From Fidelibacterota bacterium (GTDB lineage Bacteria; Fidelibacterota; Marinisomatia; SCGC-AAA003-L08; D37C17): 11,149 nucleotides of DNA. Made by a program: the position numbers and the translations under genes. The stretch spans positions 4,862 through 16,010 of the forward strand of contig PAHD01000025.1 in assembly GCA_002704685.1 (NCBI GenBank), read 5' to 3'. Under the pieces are notes generated by a model that had not been told where the DNA came from, did not search any database, and saw only the letters and a program-made list of their open reading frames with translations. Shown one piece after another: positions 1 through 7,394 of this stretch (within the stretch, counting starts at the first letter, position 1; each line of letters starts with the position of its first letter).

Positions 1-58
1 TCAATAAAAAGGTAAAATATTAGGTACAAAAAAACATTAAAACTTGACACTTTAAATT

Positions 59-1168
59 TTGAAATTTTCAATTGAAAAAAACACACTACAAAATCTCTTA
101 ACAGAGCATCATAAAGTTATACCACTGAGAACAACTTTGCCAATATTGAGCACAGCTTTTTTCAAAGTAGAAAAAAATATACTAACTATAAAAACAACAG
201 ACCTGGAACAAACAATAACATCTTCAACAACAATTGAAGAAGAACAAGATGGGAATGTTTGTATTCCAATGGGAAAACTTCATGAAATAGTTTCAGCAAT
301 GCCGAATGATAAAATAAAATTTTCTACAAATGAAGATTTTTTAATAGAGCTCAACAATAAACAAGGAGCATATAAAATAACAGGAAGAAGTCCTGAAGAG
401 TTTCCGGAAGACTCTGCAAATAAAGTTTTAGACAAGCTAAAATTAAAAGGACAAATTTTATACAACATTATAAACAATACTGCATATGCAGCCAGTAAAG
501 ATGATTTAAAACCAGCCCTAAGCGGTGTTTACTTTAATTTTAAAAAAGATGGAATCATTGCGGTTGCAACAGATGGGCATAGATTGGTTAAAAATATAAT
601 AAAAGAAACAACGAACACGGATCAATCTCTTATTATTCCTGTTAAGTTTTTAAATATAATTAAAAACATAATAGATAAAAAAGAAACGGTAACTATAGAC
701 ATAAAAGAAAACTCTTTATCAACAAAACAGGGAAACCTTATTATAGAAACTAGAGTAATAAAAGAATCATATCCAGATTTTAACAGCGTAATTCCAGAAA
801 ATAATACAATGCAGGCAAACGTGAATACTAGCAACCTTATCTCTTGTCTAAAAAGAGTTTCTATTTTTTCAAACAGAACAACGAAACAAACAATATTAGA
901 CTTTAGCGAAAAGGGCATAGTTGTTTCAGCTCAAGATCCAGAAACATCAACATCAGGAAAAGAACATGTTGACTGTGAGTATAATGGAGATAATATTACA
1001 ACAAGTTATAATGCAAAATATTTAATTGATGTTTTGCAGCACATAAACACAAAAGAAGTTAATATATATTTAAGCGCACCTTTATCTGCTGCAACCATTC
1101 AAGAAACAGACAACTCTCAAGAAGATGAAACCATAAACCTTTTAATGCCACTGAGGTTGAACAATTAG
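59..1168 (+). CDS. dnaN: DNA polymerase III beta subunit (sliding clamp)
   Basis: The 369-residue product is the ring-shaped processivity clamp that tethers the replicative polymerase and other repair proteins to DNA in the cytoplasm. The N-terminus MKFSIEK and the C-terminus LLMPLRL match the family's hallmark ends (MKF-I-E, and -MPMRL). The 'PALSGVYF' segment with 'VATDGHRL' shortly after (about residues 155-178) is the typical second-domain signature, and 'YNAKYLIDVL' (about 317-326) lies in the third domain. Length fits the usual 366-380 residues, so the protein is complete with three clamp domains. The start is TTG at 59, chosen because it alone restores the conserved MKF end; no convincing Shine-Dalgarno precedes it. 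It is the first gene of an apparent dnaN-gyrB-gyrA operon. Its stop codon TAG overlaps the proposed gyrB start. DnaA and RecF, common neighbours, are not visible here. Confidence 0.97.
   Translation: MKFSIEKNTLQNLLTEHHKVIPLRTTLPILSTAFFKVEKNILTIKTTDLEQTITSSTTIEEEQDGNVCIPMGKLHEIVSAMPNDKIKFSTNEDFLIELNNKQGAYKITGRSPEEFPEDSANKVLDKLKLKGQILYNIINNTAYAASKDDLKPALSGVYFNFKKDGIIAVATDGHRLVKNIIKETTNTDQSLIIPVKFLNIIKNIIDKKETVTIDIKENSLSTKQGNLIIETRVIKESYPDFNSVIPENNTMQANVNTSNLISCLKRVSIFSNRTTKQTILDFSEKGIVVSAQDPETSTSGKEHVDCEYNGDNITTSYNAKYLIDVLQHINTKEVNIYLSAPLSAATIQETDNSQEDETINLLMPLRLNN
1153..1157 (+). promoter_or_regulatory. Shine-Dalgarno for gyrB at a non-AUG start
   Basis: GAGGT lies inside the last codons of dnaN, with 6 nt between it and the ATT at 1164. 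This spacing is what a normal ribosome binding site would have. By contrast the first in-frame ATG, at 1242, lies 84 nt downstream and has no purine-rich site at a useful distance. The site is therefore the main sequence argument, together with the conserved N-terminal residues, for initiation at 1164. Confidence 0.6.
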
Positions 1169-3113
1169 TACCAAAAATCAATATAGTTCAGAAAAAATTA
1201 CAGTTTTAAAAGGACTGGAAGCTGTAAGAAAACGACCAGCTATGTATATAGGGGATGTTGGAAAAAAAGGTCTTCACCATCTTGTGTGGGAGGTCGTTGA
1301 TAATTCAATAGATGAGGCAATGGCAGGCTTCTGTACAGAAATAAAAATCATAATAGAAAAAGATGGAAGTATTACAGTTGAAGATAATGGAAGAGGAATT
1401 CCGGTAGATACACATAAAAAAGAAGGAAAATCAGGGCTCGAGCTTGTGATGACCGTTTTACATGCAGGAGGAAAGTTTGATAAAGACACATATAAGGTTT
1501 CTGGAGGTCTTCATGGCGTAGGGGTTTCAGTTGTAAATGCTCTTTCTGAAAAATGTGAAGCAACTATATACAGAGAAAAAGGAGTTTTTTATCAAAAATA
1601 TAAAAAAGGAATAGCTGAAGAAGAAATAAAAAAAATAGATTCAACAGAAAAAACAGGAACATCTATAAGGTTTTGGCCCGACTATTCCATTTTTGTAGGC
1701 CAAAAATACGAATATTCTATTATAAGCGAAAGACTTAGAGAACTAGCTTATTTAAATAGTGGAATTAAAATTTTTCTATTAGATAAAAATACAAACGAAG
1801 AAGAAGAACATTTTTATGAAGGTGGTCTTGCAGAGTTTGTGAAACATTTAAATAGAAAAAACAACCCCCTTTTTCCGGACCCCGTTCATATAAAAGGAGA
1901 AAAGGAAAGCGTGCCGGTAGACCTGGCTTTAAGCTACAATGAAACATACTCCTCAAACATTCTAACGTTTGTTAATAATATAAATACCATAGAAGGTGGA
2001 ACCCATCTTGCTGGTTTTAAAACAGCGTTAACAAGGTCTTTAAACCAGTATGCTAATAAAAACAATCTTATAAAAACTAAAAAAAATGAAAACATTTCTT
2101 TAAGTGGAGATGATGTAAGAGAAGGTATTACAGCTGTTTTATCAATAAAAGTTCAAGAGCCTCAATTTGAAGGCCAAACAAAAACAAAACTTGGTAATGG
2201 AGAAATAAAAGGAGTTTGTGACTCTATTATAATGGAAGGACTTTTAGATTTTTTGGAAAGAAATCCAGATATTGCAAAAACGATTATTTTAAAAGCAGAA
2301 AATGCAGCAAAAGCTAGAGAAGCAGCAAAAAGAGCCAGAGAGCTAGTAAGAAGAAAAAGTGTTTTAGATATTTCTGCTTTACCAGGAAAACTGGCAGACT
2401 GTTCTGAGAAAGATCCAACGCTAAGCGAACTATATATTGTTGAGGGAGATTCTGCTGGGGGATCAGCAAAGCAAGGAAGAAATAGAAGATACCAAGCCAT
2501 TTTACCGTTAAGAGGAAAGGTTATTAATTCTGAAAAAGCAAGAATAGACAAACTTTTAAATAACAATGAAATACAAACACTTATAACGGCCTTTGGAGCA
2601 GGTTTTGGAGGAGATGGAGGAGAAGAAGGCGAAACATCCGCAGGAGATTTTAATCTTGAAAAACTAAGATATCATAAAATTATAATAATGACAGATGCAG
2701 ACGTAGATGGATCTCACATTAGATCTCTCTTATTAACCTTTTTATATAGAAAAATGCCAGAGCTTATCATGGGCGGCTATGTCTATATTGCTCTTCCTCC
2801 ACTTTATAAAATTGTAAAAGGAAAAACTGAAAAATGGGTTTATACTGACCAAGAAAAAGATAGAGTTTTAGAAGAATATAAAGAGACAAGTCAAAAAATT
2901 GATATTCAAAGATATAAAGGTCTTGGTGAAATGAATGCAGAGCAATTATGGGAAACCACCATGAATCCAGAAAACAGGACTCTTTACAAGGTAACCCTTG
3001 AACAACTTAAAGACCCCAATAAGGTTTTTTCAGACTTAATGGGTGATGATGTAGAACCCAGAAGAGATTTTATATTAAAAAATGCTAAATATGCAACCAA
3101 TGTAGACATTTAA
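1164..3113 (+). CDS. gyrB: DNA gyrase subunit B (ATPase)
   Basis: This is the ATP-hydrolysing subunit of the A2B2 type II topoisomerase that introduces negative supercoils. From an ATT start it gives 649 residues. The N-terminal arm carries Tyr7 (matching E. coli Tyr5), then 'VLKGLEAVRKRP' and MYIG. GHKL ATPase motifs follow: EVVDNSIDEA with the Mg-binding Asn47, DNGRGIP (from 74), and LHGVGVSVVNALS. The QTK loop lysine is Lys340. The Toprim domain has EGDSAGG (Glu427) and DADVD (511-515), and the tail has RYKGLGEMN. The reading frame extends from a stop at 1158-1160 without any ATG, GTG or TTG before ATG 1242, yet the arm residues upstream of 1242 are clearly conserved, so translation must begin earlier; ATT 1164 behind a GAGGT site is the best candidate. 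An automatic caller would probably give 1242. The Toprim region has a Gly/Glu-rich insert (about 478-495). gyrA follows after 3 nt. Confidence 0.96.
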   Translation: MSTKNQYSSEKITVLKGLEAVRKRPAMYIGDVGKKGLHHLVWEVVDNSIDEAMAGFCTEIKIIIEKDGSITVEDNGRGIPVDTHKKEGKSGLELVMTVLHAGGKFDKDTYKVSGGLHGVGVSVVNALSEKCEATIYREKGVFYQKYKKGIAEEEIKKIDSTEKTGTSIRFWPDYSIFVGQKYEYSIISERLRELAYLNSGIKIFLLDKNTNEEEEHFYEGGLAEFVKHLNRKNNPLFPDPVHIKGEKESVPVDLALSYNETYSSNILTFVNNINTIEGGTHLAGFKTALTRSLNQYANKNNLIKTKKNENISLSGDDVREGITAVLSIKVQEPQFEGQTKTKLGNGEIKGVCDSIIMEGLLDFLERNPDIAKTIILKAENAAKAREAAKRARELVRRKSVLDISALPGKLADCSEKDPTLSELYIVEGDSAGGSAKQGRNRRYQAILPLRGKVINSEKARIDKLLNNNEIQTLITAFGAGFGGDGGEEGETSAGDFNLEKLRYHKIIIMTDADVDGSHIRSLLLTFLYRKMPELIMGGYVYIALPPLYKIVKGKTEKWVYTDQEKDRVLEEYKETSQKIDIQRYKGLGEMNAEQLWETTMNPENRTLYKVTLEQLKDPNKVFSDLMGDDVEPRRDFILKNAKYATNVDI

Positions 3114-3116
3114 CAA

Positions 3117-5627
3117 ATGGAAGAAGAGTTTAAAAATCAGAATATATTAGGAAGAGACCTTGTAGATGAAATGGAAGAATCATATTTGTCTTATGCAATG
3201 TCTGTTATTATTAGTCGTGCTCTTCCAGATGTTAGGGATGGGCTAAAACCTGTTCATAGAAGGGTTTTATATGGAGCCTCGGGAATAGGTGCGCAATGGA
3301 ATAGAAAACATAAAAAAAGTGCAAGAATAGTTGGTGAAGTTATAGGTAAATACCATCCTCACGGAGACCAGTCTATTTATGATTCTCTTGTAAGAATGGC
3401 ACAGCCATGGTCTTTGCGTTATTTGTTAATAGATGGTCAAGGTAACTTTGGATCGGTTGATGGAGATGGTGCAGCAGCCATGAGATACACTGAAGCAAAA
3501 ATGTCGAAAATTGCTTCAGAGATGCTTAAAGATATAGAAAAAGAAACCGTTTCATACCAGCCAAACTTCGATGACAGTTTAGAAGAGCCCACTGTTTTAC
3601 CTACACAAATACCAAATCTTTTAATGAACGGTTCAGAGGGAATTGCCGTGGGAATGGCAACAAAAATACCCCCCCACAATCTTAAAGAGCTTGTTTCAGG
3701 CTTAATTGCTTTATTGGAAAATCAACAAATAACAAATGAGGAACTATTTGAAAACCATGTGAAAGGACCTGATTTTCCAACAGCAGGGTTTATTATGGGT
3801 ATTGATGGAGTTAAAGAGGCATATACAACAGGAAGAGGCCGTGTGGTGATGAGAGGGCGCGCCTCCATAGAAGAAAAAGACAATGGAAAAGAAGTTATTA
3901 TTATTAATGAAATTCCATATCAAGTAAACAAATCTAATCTCATTGAAAAAATTGCTCACCTAGTGAGAGATAAAAAACTAGAGGGAATTTCTGACTTAAG
4001 AGATGAATCTGATAAAGATGGCATGAGAATTGTAATAGAGTGCAAAAGAGATGCTATAGCAGAAATTATTTTAAATAATCTTTATAAACTCACCCAATTA
4101 CAGGAAACTTTTGGAATAATAATGCTTGCTATTGTTAATGGTGTTCCTAAAGTAATGCCCCTGAAAGAGGTGTTGGGAGAGTTTTTATCTTTTAGAAGAG
4201 AAATTATAATAAACAGAACTACCTTTGATTTAAAAGAAGCAGAGGCAAGGGCCCACATTTTAGAGGGACTTAAAAAAGCACTAGAATCAATAGATGAAAT
4301 TATATCATTAATTAAAAAATCTAAGAACCCAGAAGAAGCAAAAGAAAAACTTGTTAATAATTTTAAGTTTTCTTTAGCTCAATCAAAGGCTATTTTAGAC
4401 ATGAGACTACAAAAGCTAACCTCTCTTGAAACAGGAAAGCTGATTGAGGAGCTTAATGATCTTAATACCAAAATTATTTACTATAAAAAAGTATTAGAAA
4501 GCCATGAAGAGCAAAGCATTATAATAAAAAAAGAACTAGAAGAGGTGTCCAGTAAATATGGGGATGAGAGAAAAACAGAAATAATACCTATAAGCGGCGA
4601 CCTTTCTATTGAAGACATGATAGCAGATGAAGATATGGTTGTAACAATAAGTCACAACGGGTATATTAAAAGGCTGCCTGTGTCAACATGGAAAACACAA
4701 AACAGGGGTGGAAAAGGAATGAAGGGAGCAAACACAAAACAAGACGACTTTGTTGAACACCTTTTTGTTGCCTCTACTCACAATACAATGTTATTTTTTA
4801 CTGATACGGGAAAATGTTATTGGTTAAAAGTTCACCAAATACCTCAAGCCTCAAGAACATCTCAAGGAAGAGCAATAATAAATTTAATCGGTTGCGGTAC
4901 AGATGACAAGGTAAAGGCTTTCGTATCTGTAAAGGAGTTTACGGAAGAACAAGAGCTTATAATGTGTACAAAAAAAGGGCTTATTAAGAGAAGCAAGCTC
5001 ATGCTGTATAGTAAACCGAGAAAAGGTGGTATCTATGCAATTGAAGTAAACGAGGGAGATGAACTAATTCAAGCAAAACTTAGCTCCGGAGACCAAGATG
5101 TTTTATTGGCAACAAACAATGGTAAGTCAATAAGGTTTAATGAAAATCAAATTAGATCAACGGGGAGAAAAACAAAAGGAGTTACTGGCATAAGAATGTC
5201 ATTTAAAGATGATTATGTGATTGGCATGTTAATTGTTAAAAGAGAAGGACAGGTGTTAGTTGTGTCAAGCAAGGGGTTTGGAAAAAGAAGTCTTTTAGAT
5301 CAATATAGAGATCAGCAAAGAGGTGGTAAGGGAGTTTTTACACTAAAGGCTAATAAAAAAACAGGAAAACTTATTTCAATTTTAGAAGTTGTAGAAAATG
5401 ACGATTTAATGATTATAACAGATGGTGGAATTATGATTAGACAATCAATTAATAAGCTAAATATTATTGGAAGAAATACCCAGGGAGTAAAGCTGTTAAA
5501 GTTGGGAGAAAACTCTCAAATTGCATCTGTTACAAAAGTTATTAAAGAAGATGAAGATAATAGCGAAGAAAAAGAAGAGTTAAAAACCACTGAAAAAAAA
5601 TCTACAGAAGAAAATAAAGACCAATAA
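3117..5627 (+). CDS. gyrA: DNA gyrase subunit A
   Basis: The 836-residue product is the DNA-cleaving and wrapping subunit of gyrase. The N-terminal winged-helix/tower region contains SYAMSVIISRALPDVRDGLK (25-44), the KYHPHGD segment and the catalytic tyrosine Tyr124 in AMRYTE, which forms the transient phosphodiester link with DNA. The coiled-coil and C-gate part runs to about residue 490. The C-terminal beta-pinwheel that wraps DNA carries a GyrA-box-like QNRGGKG (528-534) in its first blade and a second QQRGGKG (733-739) late in the domain, which favours gyrase over ParC. The end is acidic and Glu/Lys-rich, like the regulatory tails of other GyrA proteins. The residue matching E. coli Ser83 is Gln85; the one matching Asp87 is Asp89. 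No Shine-Dalgarno is evident, and the close spacing to gyrB suggests translational coupling. Confidence 0.97.
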   Translation: MEEEFKNQNILGRDLVDEMEESYLSYAMSVIISRALPDVRDGLKPVHRRVLYGASGIGAQWNRKHKKSARIVGEVIGKYHPHGDQSIYDSLVRMAQPWSLRYLLIDGQGNFGSVDGDGAAAMRYTEAKMSKIASEMLKDIEKETVSYQPNFDDSLEEPTVLPTQIPNLLMNGSEGIAVGMATKIPPHNLKELVSGLIALLENQQITNEELFENHVKGPDFPTAGFIMGIDGVKEAYTTGRGRVVMRGRASIEEKDNGKEVIIINEIPYQVNKSNLIEKIAHLVRDKKLEGISDLRDESDKDGMRIVIECKRDAIAEIILNNLYKLTQLQETFGIIMLAIVNGVPKVMPLKEVLGEFLSFRREIIINRTTFDLKEAEARAHILEGLKKALESIDEIISLIKKSKNPEEAKEKLVNNFKFSLAQSKAILDMRLQKLTSLETGKLIEELNDLNTKIIYYKKVLESHEEQSIIIKKELEEVSSKYGDERKTEIIPISGDLSIEDMIADEDMVVTISHNGYIKRLPVSTWKTQNRGGKGMKGANTKQDDFVEHLFVASTHNTMLFFTDTGKCYWLKVHQIPQASRTSQGRAIINLIGCGTDDKVKAFVSVKEFTEEQELIMCTKKGLIKRSKLMLYSKPRKGGIYAIEVNEGDELIQAKLSSGDQDVLLATNNGKSIRFNENQIRSTGRKTKGVTGIRMSFKDDYVIGMLIVKREGQVLVVSSKGFGKRSLLDQYRDQQRGGKGVFTLKANKKTGKLISILEVVENDDLMIITDGGIMIRQSINKLNIIGRNTQGVKLLKLGENSQIASVTKVIKEDEDNSEEKEELKTTEKKSTEENKDQ

Positions 5628-5631
5628 CAGT

Positions 5632-6327
5632 ATGGATAAAAAGGCCAGGCCTTTAATAAGCATTACAGCGCTAAAAAAAGTTAGAAAAACAATAGAAAAA
5701 GAATCAACCCCTGGGACAACCCCAAAAATTATAGCGGTAACAAAAACGCGACCAATTGAAGCGGTGGAAGCAGCAATAAAGGAAAACCTTTTTATTATTG
5801 GTGAAAACAAAGTTCAAGAGGCTGAGGAAAAATTTTTAAATAACGAAAAGACTAGAGAAAAAGTAGAGCTGCACCTTATTGGTAGTCTTCAATCAAACAA
5901 AATAAAACGAGCTATCAGCCTGTTTGATGTAATTCAAACAGTAGACTCTGTTAAATTATTAAAAAAAATAAATAATCAAGCAGAAAAAATAAAAAAAATA
6001 CAAAAAGTCTTTATACAAATAAATATTGGTTATGATAAAAATAAAAGGGGCTTTAATTCAAAGGAAGTTTTTGAAGCATGCAAAGAGGCAAAAAAATTAA
6101 AAAACATAGAAGTTAAAGGTTTGATGACAATTTTACCTTTTGGAAAAACAAAAAAAGAAAATAAAAGACTTTTTACAGAAACAAAAACAATACAAGAACA
6201 AATAGAAAAAAACCACATTATATCTTGTAAAGAAACATCAATGGGAATGAGCGGAGATTATGTAGAAGCCTTAAAGTCTGGCGCAACATTTATTAGAATA
6301 GGGAGTGCTTTTTTTGGACCAAGATAA
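5632..6327 (+). CDS. yggS: YggS/PLPBP-family pyridoxal-phosphate homeostasis protein
   Basis: The 231-residue product is a cytoplasmic single-domain TIM-barrel protein that binds pyridoxal 5'-phosphate and, in characterised relatives, buffers PLP and affects vitamin B6 and amino-acid metabolism; no enzymatic reaction is established for the family. The PLP-binding lysine is Lys38 in IIAVTKTRP. Other family signatures in order are IGENKVQEAEEK, HLIGSLQSNKIKRAI, VKGLMTI, SMGMSGDYVEA and the terminal ATFIRIGSAFFGPR, which ends the protein in the expected way. Length matches the usual 220-240 residues. It begins 4 nt after gyrA with no clear ribosome site and so is probably coupled to it. A yggS gene directly behind gyrA is an unusual neighbourhood to me; its usual company elsewhere includes proC or cell-division (ylm) genes. 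Identification is firm; the physiological role here is known only by family. Confidence 0.95.
   Translation: MDKKARPLISITALKKVRKTIEKESTPGTTPKIIAVTKTRPIEAVEAAIKENLFIIGENKVQEAEEKFLNNEKTREKVELHLIGSLQSNKIKRAISLFDVIQTVDSVKLLKKINNQAEKIKKIQKVFIQINIGYDKNKRGFNSKEVFEACKEAKKLKNIEVKGLMTILPFGKTKKENKRLFTETKTIQEQIEKNHIISCKETSMGMSGDYVEALKSGATFIRIGSAFFGPR
6301..6305 (+). promoter_or_regulatory. Ribosome binding site selecting a TTG start at 6314
   Basis: GGGAG inside the 3' end of the YggS-family gene lies 8 nt before TTG at 6314. An in-frame GTG at 6305 gives a slightly longer ORF, but the purine run abuts and overlaps that codon, so it could not serve as its ribosome site. I therefore prefer 6314 as the start of the downstream gene. 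Confidence 0.45.
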
Positions 6328-6763
6328 ATATTTTTTTATCAACAGGGAGCTTAAAAAAGAATACAAAAACAAGCAAAACAAGTTTGTTTTTAATGATATA
6401 AACAAAGACTTGGTTGAAAAAATTAGAAGTTTAGATAAATCAGTAAAAATTATAATCATCGATAAAACCTTTTGCGTAAAAACAGTCACCTTTAAAAGAT
6501 TTTATGTTAATAACCACGTTAATAAGTCTGGAGAAAATCCCGTGAGAGGAAACCAGAAAATAGCGACCTCTCCATTTTTTGATATTACATCTCTTTATTT
6601 GCAAAAGAATAAGGGGGTTGTTACCACGGGGCTTGGAAAAAAATATTTAGATGAAAGAAAGAAACATAAATATCCGTCAACGCACTTAGTGTCCATTGCA
6701 ATACTGTGCAAAGCCCTTGGGTTTAGTAAAATAGAAGGACAGCTTATAAATTTTTTTGAATAG
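6314..6763 (+). CDS. Small unrecognised protein with a purine-nucleoside-phosphorylase-like segment
   Basis: This basic 149-residue protein has no signal peptide or membrane segment, and I do not recognise it as a named family. Residues 66-80 (NNHVNKSGENPVRGN) followed by FFDITSLY (88-95) resemble the 'DHINLxGxNPLxGPN ... RFPDMSDAYD' stretch of purine nucleoside phosphorylases, including the order and spacing of the two blocks. The rest does not fit an active PNP: it is about half the length and lacks the GRxHxYEG, FET-x-AE and MST-x-PE segments that form the active site. A hydrophobic strand (KIIIID, 45-50) and the C-terminal 'PSTHLVSIAILCKALGF' (121-137) suggest a compact alpha/beta fold. 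It overlaps the preceding YggS-family gene by 14 nt (23 nt if GTG 6305 is used) and the convergent HAD gene by 20 nt. It is apparently the last gene of the operon. Coding status is well supported by the overlap and length; function is unknown. Confidence 0.75.
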   Translation: MDQDKYFFINRELKKEYKNKQNKFVFNDINKDLVEKIRSLDKSVKIIIIDKTFCVKTVTFKRFYVNNHVNKSGENPVRGNQKIATSPFFDITSLYLQKNKGVVTTGLGKKYLDERKKHKYPSTHLVSIAILCKALGFSKIEGQLINFFE

Positions 6764-7394
6764 CGCGGCCTAATTCTGATACGGATTTGAAAACAGGAAA
6801 GCCTGTTCTTTTTAATCTCTTGTGAGTGCAGTGTCCATAACTAACAAGAAAGCAGTCAATGTTAAGATTTATAGCCACCTCTGCATCATGCTCAGTGTCG
6901 CCAATAAGAATGGTTTTTTTGTGGTTTTTAAAATGTTTATCAAAAACTTCTTTTGCCATTTTTATTTTACTAGCGGCCTTATAGTTTTGTATTCCATAAG
7001 TATCAATAAATAAACTTTTTAGACCATAATGATTAACAGCTTTGTTTAATAGTTTGTTTTCTTGTGCAGAAACAACAATCTGCGGAATACCAGAAAAGTG
7101 AAGCCTTGTTAATAAACCCTTCATTTCTCTTACAAGAGAAGGCTTAAGCATTTCTTCTTTATACCTTTTTATAAACTCAAGGCTAAGCTCGTCAAAGGAT
7201 TTTTTTGAGAACTGAAAACCAAGCAGCTTATAATAGTTTTTAACTGGAAAGGTAAAAAACTCCCTATATTTTTTAGCATCTATTAATGGCAGACCTCTTT
7301 CTTCTAAAAATTCATTCATAATTCTTATGAAAACAGGAGCATCATCAACAATTGTTCCATTCCAGTCCCAAATTAAAGACAGACTAGTTTTCAT
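6744..7394 (-). CDS. HAD-superfamily hydrolase, DWNGT type
   Basis: The 216-residue cytoplasmic protein belongs to the haloacid-dehalogenase superfamily, mostly phosphomonoesterases working through an aspartyl-phosphate intermediate. Motif I is DWNGT (10-14), with Asp10 as the nucleophile; the second acidic position of the usual DxDGT is Asn12. Motif II is Ser109 in QIVVSAQE, a lysine for motif III is probably Lys143, and motif IV is IGDTEHDAEVA with Asp166 and Asp170. A helical cap (about 18-85) fits the phosphoglycolate-phosphatase-like group with a C1 cap. The substrate cannot be read from sequence; phosphoglycolate or a small sugar or nucleotide phosphate is only a guess. It starts at ATG 7394, 11 nt inside the end of the upstream DUF971 gene, so the two are coupled. 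Its last codons overlap the convergent gene. Confidence 0.88.
   Translation of the reverse strand: MKTSLSLIWDWNGTIVDDAPVFIRIMNEFLEERGLPLIDAKKYREFFTFPVKNYYKLLGFQFSKKSFDELSLEFIKRYKEEMLKPSLVREMKGLLTRLHFSGIPQIVVSAQENKLLNKAVNHYGLKSLFIDTYGIQNYKAASKIKMAKEVFDKHFKNHKKTILIGDTEHDAEVAINLNIDCFLVSYGHCTHKRLKRTGFPVFKSVSELGRAIQKNL
6792..6813 (+). terminator. Intrinsic terminator of the dnaN-gyrB-gyrA operon
   Basis: The 6-bp perfect stem AACAGG/CCTGTT closes a 4-nt AAAG loop and is followed by C and five T residues (6809-6813). It lies 28 nt after the stop of the last + strand gene and inside the 3' part of the oppositely oriented HAD gene (residues around KRTGFPVFK). On the - strand the T tract after the stem is weaker, so the signal looks directional for the left operon. 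Confidence 0.65.

Noticed and set aside
1..15. Possible C-terminal end of an upstream gene (four codons then TAA)
   Set aside because: Too short to distinguish from chance or to identify; one frame closes at 13-15 but nothing supports a gene.
13..18. TAAAAT as a -10 for dnaN
   Set aside because: Its -35 would lie outside the window, and such hexamers are frequent in DNA this AT-rich.
44..49. TTGACA perfect -35 element before dnaN
   Set aside because: A -10 element at a 17-nt spacing would fall inside the dnaN coding region (around 67-72, sequence unlike TATAAT), so it cannot drive the full gene from the TTG start.
2162..2566. 134-codon open frame opposite gyrB
   Set aside because: Antisense shadow of the conserved gyrB Toprim region; serine/phenylalanine-rich composition from mirrored codons, no ribosome site or family resemblance.
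6305..6307. GTG as start of the small gene after yggS
   Set aside because: The purine-rich site GGGAG overlaps this codon and cannot serve it; TTG 6314 has the right spacing. Not fully excluded.
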